In this document: piece after piece, positions 44,021 through 55,876 of the stretch | Layout of the letters: each line of letters opens with the position of its first letter | How positions within the stretch are numbered: position 1 is the stretch's first letter | NCBI RefSeq assembly: GCF_048544455.1 | Contig: NC_133536.1 | Span: forward strand, 40,256,652-40,320,651 | DNA from: Silene latifolia | Lineage: Eukaryota; Streptophyta; Magnoliopsida; Caryophyllales; Caryophyllaceae | Length of the DNA: 64,000 nucleotides | Reading direction: 5' to 3' | The notes under the pieces: generated by a model | What the model saw: the letters and a program-made list of their open reading frames with translations, nothing else | Database searches by the model: none | What the model was told of the DNA's origin: nothing | Position numbers and translations under genes: made by a program

Positions 44021-46455
44021 TGTAGACACCTCGTTTCTGCACCCCTCGCAAACCACCCGGTGATGATTGGGCCGCATGTTTGATTCGCGGAACAATTTGT
44101 GACAATTCGTAAGACTATCGTCAAGTGATTGCTCAAATATTAATGTCGACCTCTTAGTTGTCATCTACGTCCTGATACGGTCGTTTTGGCAGTAATTAGA
44201 GTACATTCGGAGTCCGGGTCAAAAACCGTCTCCATTTTCTCGATAATCATTAAATCCCGAGTCGGAATGTTCTGGAATGTTCCGGATATTTCTATTCCAT
44301 ATTTCACAAATTCTATCTTTTGGCAAATAATATCCCGTAATATTCATAAGATAATCGAATTATTTCCGTCCTACCATAACTCAAACGCGAGATCTTTCTT
44401 GACGGAGAGGAAACCTCACAGGAATAGACGCAGCAGTCTGCGCCTCTTCTTCCAAGGGACGCAGTGGCTGCTGCGCCTCTTCCCAGGCCCTTCTTTGCAT
44501 GTTTTACGTATCTTTTTCATATCTTTCCGAGATTCACTTCCAAAGAGTCTCCGAAACCCTAATTCCTTCACGTGATTAGTATAAATAGGAGCTTTCGTTC
44601 CTCATATTTCTCACGCGAGTGTCCGCCCTTCTCTTCTCCCTTTGCATTCTAGACTTTGTTCTTACTAATTGGCGCCTACGTGCTTGGACTTCCGACCACG
44701 TAAGCTCGGATCCTTCCGGGTACCAGCCTCTCCGTTGCATGACCGACCAATTTGACCAACTCCACAATAATCAATCTAATTAATCAATTTGTTTCAATCG
44801 TTTTCCTCTTACGAGGGCACTCTCTTTGCATTCGCGTCGAGCATTCACTAATCGATATCTTAGTTCTTCTCGTTCCGTCAACATGTAAGTCTGAGGGTGT
44901 ATAATTCCTCTTTTATTTATTGTATTTATTTATCGTATCACCATTGTAAGATTTATTTCGAAAACACCATTAAAACCGATTTCTAAAACCGTGCTTTAAA
45001 ACTCTGTTTTTGCGGATTTCCAGTAGACAGACGTCGAGAAAAGACGCAACAACTGCTGCGCCTCTTCGAAGGAGCGCAGTTCCTGCTGCGCCTCTTCGTG
45101 AGGCTGCCGCAGTTCCTGCTTCTTTTCTTCTTCTTCTTCGTCCTCTGTAATTTCGTCTTGCTTTTATTTTGTTTCGTTTATTTTCTTTAATTCTTCATCA
45201 CAATAGTTTAATAATCACATGTATATTATATCATATTATTAATCATCATCATTAATATGTTCTAATTATTTAAATCCGACTTAAATCCCAATTAATTCAT
45301 ATTTGCGGGTTTTCGTCATTAAATTCGATTAGGTTGTAGAAATTCAATTCATCAATATTGGGTTTATGGAATTCGTCTTTGATATAGTTTTCATCTGTTT
45401 ATTCACATGTTCATCGCATATTCGTCATTAATCATCATGTTTAATCTAATAATTTGTTTAGTTAGTTTAATTCACTAATTAATCGTTCATTCATGTAATT
45501 AATTCATTTGCATCCGTCTCACCCATGTTTTACTGTTTTTTACGACCCATTCATATGTTAAATAACCATTAATCACTTCCATCCGAGTCAAATAATCTGA
45601 TCAATCCTTAAAGTCATCAATTAATATTAACGATTTGCGCTCGGCTTCACGGCAGAACTCACCCTTGGAAACAGACGCAAGAATCTGCTGCGCCTCTTCC
45701 GAGGGCGCGATCTCTCGCTTTCCGATGAGTTACGTCACGAACTCCGTTTACGCCTTGACCTAGTTTGTTTAGTTTACGTATTAACTAACTAATATCCGTA
45801 ATATCACGCTAATTTCTGTTCGTTTATTTCATTAATTTTATCCTTTTATTCTTTTCTTTTTCTCAAATTATCCGTTTTAAAAGGTATTTTCGACATAAAT
45901 CGCCTATCCAATGTAATTAATGTAATTTCCATTATTGTAATTTATAATCATTGTATTGCTTTTATTGTTTGTATGTTTTCATATGTAAATCAACATTAAA
46001 TCCAACTTCGACCCAATTGTATGCTAATTACGTGTCAACCGACTTAGTCTAATTCTCACATGCTAGGATTAATCTAATGGATGTTGCATTGCATGCATAT
46101 AGCCGACGATATATCAAGTACGAATAACTTCCCTAATCATTAGTAGAGGCCGCTATCGAGGCGGGCGGGATTAGGTGTTCGATCAAAAGAGCTTCCTAAT
46201 ACGTACCCTCACCCCTTACTCCAGATCTCCGTGAGCACCCGTGTTCATTGGCATCCACGAGAGTCATTCTAGACATAGAATGCTAAGGGTAACGATTGCT
46301 TAGTGTTCATGTCACTACTTTGTGTCTTGACATGACGCAAGGTATTCGAACGGTTCCAATTTCCCATAAAAATTGGTGGCGACTCCTTACAAAATGCAAA
46401 CGCTTGTTTTTTCCGACCTTCACCAAGCGCCCCCGTGGGCGGCCCGCTGTCCACA
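44021..46455 (+). repeat. 5' LTR of the Retand-like element
   Basis: From TGTAGACACCTCG to CTGTCCACA. It contains the repeated motif CTGCGCCTCTTCC (44440-44485, 45060-45110, 45690) and a likely promoter (TATAAATAGG near 44580) with the transcript start just downstream. The minus-strand frame at 44576-44767 recurs in the 3' LTR only because LTRs are copies; it is not a gene. Confidence 0.92.
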
Positions 46456-46476
46456 GTTTGGCGACTCCGCTGGGGA
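46456..46476 (+). other. Primer-binding site of the Retand-like element
   Basis: GTTTGGCGACTCCGCTGGGGA directly after the LTR. Sites of this type occur in Tat/Ogre relatives and are usually attributed to tRNA-Arg; I could not verify the tRNA. Confidence 0.7.
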
Positions 46477-47250
46477 TATACACTTACGTGTAGCTAGGGT
46501 GAAACTTGAACAAGTTAGGAAATAAGTTTGTACAAGACAATTGTCGGTTTTCATAACTCGGTCTTCCTAGACCGTTTTATTCGGCCTTCCTAGGCCCAAC
46601 CCAACCCATTCGACCAATCGTCCCGTCTAAACGGTCCTAATTCTTATTTGGGCCTAAGGATGGATAGCGATTGACGTCATCCATACCATGATGCTTACTC
46701 TTGTTTGTATCAAGGGCCTTCACTACTTGAGGAAATGGACTAGGAATCGGCCTTACTCTTGTTTGGCACGAGCCTCTCCACAGACTTCGGGTTTGATGGT
46801 TCGGTATGGCAACCTACCCTCTAAACCAAAACCCTTCTAAATGCACTCAGCATCCCGTTATAATGCCTGTATAAATGTGTAAACCTTACGTGATCACCAT
46901 TTCTAAACAAAACCATGACGAATTTTCAAAAAATCAAAGTCCTTATTTTCAAACAAGAATTTCGAAATAGGCCTTTAATTAGCGCAAAATCCGGTCAAAA
47001 CTCCGTCCGTTTGTCGCGTCAAAATTCGGGCCACAAGCCCATTTCAAAACCTCACTTCGAGTCCACTCCTACAACTACACTACAGTTGACTAGGACACAC
47101 ATTTTCAAAGACCTCGTCTTTCTTCAAAACTCACTCAACACAAGTGGCACACACCCACTTCACGAGTCAAAACTTTTCCTCTTTTAGCAAGTGTGATAGA
47201 ATGGTCGATCGTGTTTTGATTCGTCGCCGATCTCTTATCCAGTTTCCAAG
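46477..47250 (+). other. Leader between primer-binding site and gag
   Basis: About 770 bp, no supported gene. Typical of the long leaders of Tat elements. Confidence 0.6.
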
Positions 47251-48850
47251 ATGCCCGGATCAAGTGATGAAACAAACCTCCAGCAAATTCAAGAAAGTAA
47301 TGATCGAATCCTAGCCGCGATAACCCAAATGCAAATCACTCAAGAACAAACCTATGACCGCCTTGAACTTATCGAAGGCCGCATCTTTGATGTAGAGGGA
47401 AAGTTGCCTCCCCCTAAAAGTGAAATACTACGTTTCTCCGATGACGAGTCTAAAGATGAGAATCCTGTCCTAGGAACAACTGCAGCCGAGAAGAGACTCC
47501 AATACCTAGAGGAGCAATTGATGTACCTTAAGGGGGATGACATTTATAGGGAAAACAATCGCAAATATGAAGCCGTCAATTCCAAATTGCCCACTAACTT
47601 TAGCATGACGGATATCCCTAAGTTTAAAGGACATGAAAACCCTTTGAACCACATCCGCGCCTTCAAGGACTACATGTCTATCAAAGGCATCAAACCCGAG
47701 ATGTTCTTAAAGGATCTTTCCTTCATCTCTTGACACCATTCCGAAGCAATGGTTCTACACTTTAGATCACAAAAAGTTCGCCACTTGGGAAGACGCCGCA
47801 ATCGAGTTCTCGAAACAATACGCGGATAATGCCGAGATCCAAGTCAACATGCGTACTCTAGAGGTTCTTACCCAAAATGACAAAGAAGGATTCACCGACT
47901 TCCTAAGTAGGTGGAGGAAGACTAGTACTCAACTAGTTGAACGCCCGGATGAGGCTACTATTGTGGAAAAGTTTGTGGATAATCTCAAGCCCATATATGC
48001 CAACCATTTGAGATATCAAAACATCAAGACTTTCAAAGACTTAACCGTACTAGGGACGCGAATTGAAGATGACATCCGTAAAGGACTCTTGTCCAAAACG
48101 GTAGGTAGAGGATATCAAGGGTCCACGAGTCGTTCATACGGCTCTACTAGCAAGACCGACGAAGTTAACCTTCTCGAGCCATCCAAGAAAACTAGCCCAC
48201 CAAGGAAGTTCACAAACCTTGGGGATACGTACTCCAACACTCTAAAAAGGCTAATGAAGCAAGGTAAACTCCAACCCATTGGACCTACTCCCGAACCCGA
48301 AAAGAAGTCCAAATTCTGGGATGGAAACTCCTACTGTGAATACCATAGGGGCAAAGGGCACGACACAGAAAAATGCTACAAGTTGAAACACGTGCTTCAA
48401 GATATGATTGAAGATGGTCGACTTCCAATACCACCAGGAGGTAAACCCAACAACACTCAGAATCCTCTTGGACTTCTAGTGATTACAAGTGACGAATCTA
48501 CCTTAGATTGCTCGCATCTTATCTCCCCGAAAGAAGAGGTCATTAATGGGATATGGACAGATAGTGAGGAAGATGTCTACCTCCAAGATATTCCTTTAAT
48601 CAAGAGCGCTGAAAGCATCATAGATGAGATCATTACCACACTGGGAACTGACGCAAAGCAGCAGAAAGGATGGAGAAAATCTATCAAATGGACCAACAAC
48701 CAAGGAAGACTCTTCAAGCTCACCACTGGAGAAGGAGAGATGTTCAAAGGAGAACCAGAAGACGATGAGTTCGAGTCGGAGTCGGAGTCAGAGTCGGAGT
48801 CTAGAGAAGTTATTAGAGAGTCTACTCCTGTTGTCATCCCCACTCCCTTC
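47251..48850 (+). pseudogene. Retand-like gag
   Basis: Starts MPGSSDETNLQQIQESNDRI. The core includes FSMTDIPKFKGHENPLNHIR (about 47600-47670), the gag helix region (VLTQNDKEGFTDFLSRWR), and a zinc-knuckle-like CEYHRGKGHDTEKCYKLKH near 48335. A run of Glu-Ser codons (GAGTCG repeat, about 48770-48802) makes an acidic linker. The frame is interrupted. Confidence 0.85.
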
Positions 48851-51800
48851 GTTTCTCCTAGCTTAGCCTCGAGTAGTCACGGTAGTTCGGGAAATGCCCT
48901 AACTACTGTTCCTTTGCCACCACTGACCATGGATCAGTTGGCTTCTTTGTTTCAACTTTACTCAAATTTTAATATGAATAAATCAGGTTCTGCTTACTCT
49001 CTGTGTTCTTTCGAGTGCAATTCTGTTTACGATGATACTGAGGATGACCAAGACCCAGACTTGACCGAAATACCTCCCTACGTAGCCAAAGAAATATTAC
49101 AAGAAGGGGAAGGGGGACCAGTAATAGAAGATACCGAACCCATCAACGTAGGAACCGAACTAGAACCCAAAGAACTTAGGATATGGACTACCTTGAGCTC
49201 TACCGAAAAGGCCGATTTCATAGACCTCCTAAATGAATTCAAAGACGTTTTCGCTTGGTCCTACAAAGACATGCCAGGGATCGACATGGATATCGCCGAG
49301 CATAGGATTCCGATTAAGCCGGGTTTCAAACCCGTGAAACGAAAGCTTGACGAATGAGAACGAATGGGCTCTAAAGATTAAGGAAGAAGTGGATAAACAA
49401 TTCAAAGCCGGGTTCATCAAGGTTTCCGAGTACTGACCGGGTAGCTAACATAGTACCTGTACCCAAAAAGGATGGGAGAATCCGTGTTTGTGTTGACTTT
49501 AAGGACTTAAACAAAGCGAGTCCAAAAGATGACTTTCCTCTACCTCACATTGACATATTGGTAGACAACAACACCGCACCACGCATTACTATCCTTCATG
49601 GATGGATATGCGGGTTATAACCAAATCAAGATGGCCATGGAAGATATGCACAAGACCGCATTCGTCACCCAATGGGGAACATATTGCTATACAGTAATGC
49701 CATTCGGATTGATCAACGCCGGAGCTACATACCAACGCACCACAACTACACTCCTACATGACATGATGCACAAAGAAGTTGAGGTATATGTAGATGACAT
49801 GATCGTCAAATCCAAGGAAATAGAAGGGCATATTGCGAACCTTCGCAAGTTCTTCGCAAGGCTACGAAAGTACAACATGAGACTCAATCCTCAGAAATGC
49901 ACATTCGGGGTAACATCCGGAAAACTCCTGGGATATGTCGTTAGCCAACGTGGTATAGAAATAGATCCCTTAAAAATCAAAGCTCTGATCGAAATGCCAC
50001 AACCCCAAACAGAAAAAGAAGTCAGAGGATTCCTGGGAAAAGTACAATACATAAGTCGATTCATATCGAAACTTACAATGATTTGCGAGCCTATCTTCAA
50101 GAAACTCAAGAAAACAGACCACACCATGTGGGATGATGATTGTCAAAAGGCGTTTGACCGAATCAAAGAGATATTGGCTAAACCACCAGTGCTCATGCCG
50201 CCACAACGAGATCAACCTCTTAGTTTATATCTCACAAGAATCGAAATCGCCCATGGGTGCTATCTTTGGCTCAAATCGTAGGAAGTGAAGAAAGAGCTAT
50301 TTACTATCTAAGTAAGAAGTTCTCGGAATATGAGTGCAAATACTCGCAACTCGAAAAGACATGCCTCGCCCTTGTGTGGGCAACGAAGAAGCTACGTCAC
50401 TACATGCTTAGCTACTCCGTCAAAATATATTCCAAAATGGATCCAGTCAAATACCTCTTCGAGAAACCCGTCCTCAACGGACGTCTGGCAAGATGGACTC
50501 TGATGCTCTCAGAATTCGACCTCAAATATGTGCCACTGAAAGTCATAAAAGGTCGCGCCGTCGCCGAATTCTTCGCAGAAAATCCTATCAACAACGCACA
50601 AACCATAGATACTTGGGCATTTCCCGACGAGGATATACTTCAAACAGACGTAGACTCTTGGGATCTATACTTTGATGAAGCATCAAATTTAAGAGGATTC
50701 GGAATAGGAGTGTTGCTCATTTCTCCTGAAGGTGAGCATACACCAATTGCTGTCAAACTCGACTTCGAGGTGACAAACAATGCTTTGCAGAGTAAGCTGT
50801 CTCATCGGACCGCAAGCGGCAGTAAGCTTAGGCATCAAAAACCTCCGAGTACATGGGGACTCATCGCTGATCATCAACCAAGTTACAGGATCCTTGAAAA
50901 TCCGAAGTGAAAGCCTCGCACCCTATCAGGCTAGGATAGACCAAGTGGCTCAATTCTTTGATCACGTAACCTACTTACACCTACCTCGAGAGGAAAATCA
51001 ATTTGCAGACGCTCTTGCGAAACTCGCATCTTTGATAAATATGCCAGATCACATGGTGGAAATGCCTTTGTGTATCGAACGACGGTCAGAACCGGCTTAT
51101 GTCCATCAAATCACCGATGAAGAGGAAATCGCACAGGAACCCTGGTTCCAAGCAATCCTAAATTTCAAGCTTAATGGTACCTATCCACCGGATATGGACA
51201 AGTGGGGACAACGTGCTATACGCCTATTAGCTTCCCAATACATCCTGATGCAAGGAGAATTATACAAAAGAACACCTCTTGGTGTAGTCCTACGTTGCCT
51301 CGATCACTCACAGGCACGAAAGGTGATGGAAGAAGTCCACGACGGAGAATGCGGTCCCCACATGAGTGGGCCTATGATGGCAAAGAAAATCACACGTTTA
51401 GGGTATTATTGGACCAAAATGGAATCTGATTGCATCAAATACGTGAGACATTGCCACAATTGCCAAATCTTCGGGAATGTACAACATGTCCCTCCTTCGT
51501 TGCTATACACGATGACATCTCCTTGGCCATTTTCCGCATGGGGAATTGACATAATCGGAAAGATAACCCCAGCCGGAACAGGAGGTCACTGTTTCATTCT
51601 AGTAGCAATTGACTATTTCACCAAATGGGTAGAAGCAGCTTCCTACACTGGTCTTACGGCTAAAAATGTGGCAAAATTCATACAAAACAACATCATCTGT
51701 CGATATGGTTGCCCACATGAGATCATCAGCGATAATGGGTCACACTTCCAAGCCGAAACCGAGCAATTGCTAGCCAAATATAAGATTAAGCATCACCACT

Positions 51801-52453
51801 CTTCGCCCTACAGACCACAGACTAACGGCGCGGTAGAGGCGGCAAACAAGAACGTTGTCACAATTCTCAAGAAAATGACTTACAACTACAGAGATTGGCC
51901 AAGCAAGATACCTTTTGCTTTATGGGGATATCGTACATCAGTTAGGACGCCCACCGGGGCTACTCCTTTCTATTTGACCTACGACATAGAAGCCGTACAA
52001 CCAGTCGAGCTAGAAATACCATCCTTACGTATTCTACTCGAAAGTCAAATCCCTGAAGCCGATTGGAAGAGGGATAGATATGAAGAACTCATCCTCCTCG
52101 ATGAACGTAGGCTACGCGCCTTACATAATGTCCAAACATATCAAGCCCGTATCAAACGAGCTTTCAACAAAAGAGTTAGGCCAAGAAACATCAAAGAAGG
52201 AGACTTAGTACTCAAATCGGTTAGAGCTCTTTTACCTGTCGACCCAAGAGGAAAATTCAAACCTAATTGGGCCGGACCATATCTAGTCAAATCCATACTC
52301 CCAGGGGGTGCGGTTAGAATCACGGACCTAGATGGGAATGAGTTTTCAAACCCCACAAACCTTGACCAACTGAAACGAAACGATACTATGCCTAGAATAG
52401 GACAAAAACGCGCCTCGCGTAAACCCATGTGTCGCTCTTGTGGCACTAAATAA
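48851..52453 (+). pseudogene. Retand-like pol: RT, RNase H, additional RNase H, integrase
   Basis: Order: region leading into reverse transcriptase (about 49190-49350; FAWSYKDMPGID, HRIPIKPG), reverse transcriptase (about 49440-49960; VDFKDLN, MDGYAGYNQI, MPFGLINAGATYQR, VYVDDMIVKS near 49787), connection/RNase H (about 50140-50600), an additional archaeal-type RNase H (about 50650-51040; VHGDSSLIINQV, HLPREENQFADALAKLA) typical of the Tat lineage, and integrase (about 51340-52250; HCHNCQIFG, DYFTKWVEA, SDNGSHF, RPQTNGAVEAANK). Several interruptions exist; this is a fossil coding region. Confidence 0.9.
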
Positions 52454-53228
52454 ACGGCCCCTGGCCAAGCTGAAATAAGCTAAGTGTCACTATGCTCTTG
52501 CATTTTGACAAGATTGTCATCCTCATATCATCAAATAAACTAAATTCGCACCTTGAGAACAAGCAAAAGCTCATGCTTATTTTCTACGTTCATTACAAGC
52601 TCTTGCTTCGAACAATTATTCTTTTACATTTACTCGAACTACGCGCAAGGGTTTGATTTCGCTTTTTTAAGTGAATACGTAGGCAATCCTTCACAGGATT
52701 CAACCCGTTATACCTAAAATGTAAATAGAAGGACATTTGCGTTGCATTTGAAATTCGACAAGAATAATAAAAGAAAATCACAGCGGTTTCTTAACCATTC
52801 AACCTTTTTTTATTCTATTCGCTTTCTAATAATAATAGTACGTTACATAATAAAAATAGAATAGGCTAGGATTCTAAAAATCCCTCCTTTTTATTACAAC
52901 AATAATAATAATAATAATAATCAAATAATAAATAAGGACTCGGGCTATTCCTCCATCTTCCCCTTGCCCTTGTCATTCTTGTCATATTTCTTGTCACGAC
53001 CTCGAGCCGGACGCTCTTGCACCACTTCAGACCTAATCACCAACGGTCTTTCTCGAGGCCTGACTCTTCCATTCTTGCCAACCGCCATTTCCGCAACAGG
53101 AGTAGTCTTTGATTTCTTCGAAGGATGAATGACACAAATCCACTTCTTCTTCTCCTTCTGTCAGATGCTTCTCCTTCTCTTTCTCTCCCTCGCGCACCTT
53201 GTAGTCAACAGGTTCGCGTTTCCTCAGT
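52454..53228. other. Region between pol and the antisense genes
   Basis: AT-rich with AATAAT microsatellite (about 52902-52922). The right part (about 53033-53228) contains the likely C-terminal portion of the antisense gene in another frame, rich in Glu, Lys and Arg. Confidence 0.5.
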
Positions 53229-53741
53229 CTATCGCGTTCTTCCGAAGTTGCAGCCTTTCTCCACCTCAGATAGGAATCCGACACCCACAAAGCGTTGGCG
53301 GAGAAACTCAAGAACCACATGTTCCTTTGGGCCCATTTGACAGCCCACTCTCTTCGGCTCTCTGTCGTAAGCGCCATAGCGATCATGGGACGTGTCAAGC
53401 CTCGGGATCGTCTGCTTCAGCCCAACTTGCCTCATCAATCTTTCCGGAAAGATGCACACCATGAACTCCAGTCCCGGAATGCGCACGGACCTAGTGGGAT
53501 CCAAAGAAGACACTCCAGTGACGGACTTGAGGTGCCACCACGGTACAACCCACCTGATCAACGGGCCATCATCATTCTTCAGTTTGTTCTTCCAATAGTC
53601 ACAGACCCGGGTGAAGTCCACCATGTACAACCGCGTCCTCATCGCAATCATACGGGAATGATAGGAAAGTGCATGGACTGGGGGCTCGAGCAGTCGGAGC
53701 CGTTCCATAAGCCAAACCTACCAAAAGCAAGTATTAGGCAC

Positions 53742-53814
<73 letters not shown>

Positions 53815-54456
53815 TGTCTTTACCTGTAGGATGACGGGACTCCCCAAAAGTGGCAGATCGCGGTTGGATTTCCTATTATCCAAGCCCAAAATAATCTCTC
53901 CTAAGCATAAGCAAGCTGGGCTCCTGCGCAGCTCCATTTGCTCGATAAGGCACAAAAGACGAGGGTCACCTCTCAGGTCTTCATCAACATGCCCTTGGAA
54001 GACATACATATGCAACAAACAAAAGCCAAATGCTCTCCTCCTAGCAACATGAGAGGCAGTAGGGTCAGCCCTGTTGATGAATCGATCAATAAAGTCCAAC
54101 ATTCTCACGCCTTTCGGGGTAACTAGACGATCCACCTCCAGTCTGGTCAGTCCAAGCAAGTCCCTGAATTTGCTCTTATACCCTTGTGAAGTGGGAGGAA
54201 TGACGGGTAAATGTTCGGGATCCCATCCACCAATAGCAGCTATTTCTTCAGGAAATGGGCAAATGTCACCTCCCGGGAACGCAAAAACATGATAATTCGG
54301 GTCCCAATAGTCAAGGCAAGCATCCAAGAACGGTTTTACAACCTTAATGAGTTTCAAACTCAATAGAGACCCAAGGTTATGAGCACCCATGTCGTGCTTC
54401 TCAATATTCGAGAATTCATTAGTCCATTCCTTCAAGCGGATCTCCAAAGTATTCAT
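53229..54456 (-). pseudogene. Antisense plant-mobile-domain gene of the Retand-like element (first described part)
   Basis: Opposite in sense to gag-pol. From the ATG at 54456 a 211-codon segment (MNTLEIRLKEWTNEF, GSLLSLKLIKVVKPFLDACL, YHVFAFPGGDICPFPEEIAA) is followed by a roughly 106-bp spacer (53718-53823) with GT and AG at its ends on the minus strand and a T-run of about 70 in between, then a further coding segment in the same domain family (MERLRLLEPPVHALSYHSRM, FPERLMRQVG). Similarity is to the plant mobile domain (PMD) shared by host MAIN/MAIL proteins and transposases. The spacer looks like an intron. About one further break is suspected towards the C-terminus. Confidence 0.72.
53742..53812. 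repeat. Homopolymer run of about 70 A (T on the antisense strand)
   Basis: Uninterrupted A-run inside the intron-like spacer of the antisense gene. The exact length is unreliable in any sequencing technology. Frames reading through it as poly-Lys or poly-Phe are artefacts. Confidence 0.85.
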
Positions 54457-55420
54457 GATGACAACTTTCTCTTGAAAATTTATTTTTGGAGTTTTTATGT
54501 GGATTAAAGGAGAAGAGACGGAAGAATTATATGATTTAAAGCTTCGTCGACGCTTCTATTTATACTAATTGCTGTTTCCAAAAATCCGCCAGAAAAAGAC
54601 CGGCTTGGGAACAGGCGCAGCGCCTGCTGCGCCTATTCAAAGGGACGCAGCTCATGCTGCGCCTCTTCCCCAGGCTCACTTTCTGCGATTTCCGCGTTTG
54701 GATCTTTCCTAATTCTATAACGAATAATTTCCTTTTCCTACGAGATTTTATTTTGGTAAATACGAGCAGTTTACCATGTTTCAAGTTTCCTAAATTCGCG
54801 GCACGCATTTCGAGGAGACGTCGACACCTTCGCCATTTTCATCGCACTTATTTCTTCTTTTTATTATTATTTTAATTCATTTATTTATTCTTAGGAAATA
54901 AATTTCATTTTTTTCATTTTTAGGAAGTAAATTTCATTTTGGAAATAATTTTCTTTTGTTTTCATTTCAACATTTCATTTCTACACTTACAGATTTCTCT
55001 TTTTTCTTTTTTTTTAGGGGGTAACCCTCCCTACCGTCCGGTCATATCCGACAAAATTTTTGCATTTTTGCATTTTTTCGTCCTCTTTCGAGTCTCATTT
55101 TGCGCTGGTCAAAGACCATATGTGTATAAAATGTATGTTTTGCATGATTTCTATGTAAATTTCGGCAGCATGACGGCGTAAACCGTTATCTACCAAACCT
55201 ATTCAAGAACTAACCTGCAGGTACAAGCAACACAACCCAGCAGCAAAGGCACTCAGGCCATCATATATACAAATGTACAAGCAAACTGGGGGCTTGCGCC
55301 CCAAACAAAGTCCAAAAATGTTCAAAATCAGATGTCCAAATGTACAAGTCTACAAAACTACGCAGAACTACTGCTGGGCACCCTCCAACTCAGCAACCCT
55401 CGCCGTAAGAGCAAAGAATC
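54457..55420. other. Non-coding region between the two antisense coding blocks
   Basis: Carries the CTGCGCCTCTTCC module twice (54606-54672), on the same strand as in the LTR, just upstream of the antisense start at 54456, plus T-rich sequence (54840-55020). May act as promoter of the antisense gene. No protein-coding evidence. Confidence 0.5.
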
Positions 55421-55876
55421 TCAAGCATCCCGAAACTCGAGCTCCCTCGACAAGCGAGCCTCTCCCTCCCATCGATCGTCACCGGCCACGGGTCTTCCCC
55501 ATAAAGTAGTCTCGGACGTAGGTGCGGGTACCAAACCCGATCGCAACACCTTCGGCGATAAGTTCCAGCCAATCAACCTCCTCGCCTCGGCCGAGTCCGC
55601 CCTCATGGCGCTCTCCGGCCACACCATCTCCTCGGTCCCACACACGGACACCCGACAAATCATGCCGTAATCCTCCAGAGTAACTCCCACCTCACCGAAA
55701 GGCAGGTGAAACGTGGAAGTCGTATCCCAGAATCGGTCCAAGAAAGCGCGGACCAGGCTAAGGTTAGCCCGCAACTTCCTCTTCACGATATCCCTCCAGA
55801 CCTGAACCAGAGGACCAAACGCTCCACGCTCGATCATGGCCCTCTCCTCCGCCGACAGCCGCTCGTAGTGCTCCAT
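55421..55876 (-). pseudogene. Second antisense plant-mobile-domain coding block
   Basis: 151 codons on the minus strand (MEHYERLSAEERAMIERGAF, FLDRFWDTTSTFHLPFGEVG, VTLEDYGMICRV). The FWD...TFHLPFGE...LEDY pattern is the N-terminal signature of plant mobile domain proteins. Sequence upstream (GNIRSFSGYTTA in the same frame) suggests the coding region continues beyond the first ATG. Together with the block at 53229-54456 this matches the two antisense ORFs reported for Retand-2. Whether one or two genes are present cannot be decided here. Confidence 0.7.

Noticed and set aside
44576-44767. Short minus-strand frame found nearly identical at 58370-58561
   Set aside because: Both lie at the same place in the two LTRs of one element; the identity follows from LTR duplication and there is no coding signature.
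53734-53834. Poly-Phe and poly-Lys frames
   Set aside because: They are produced by the A/T homopolymer in the antisense-gene spacer.
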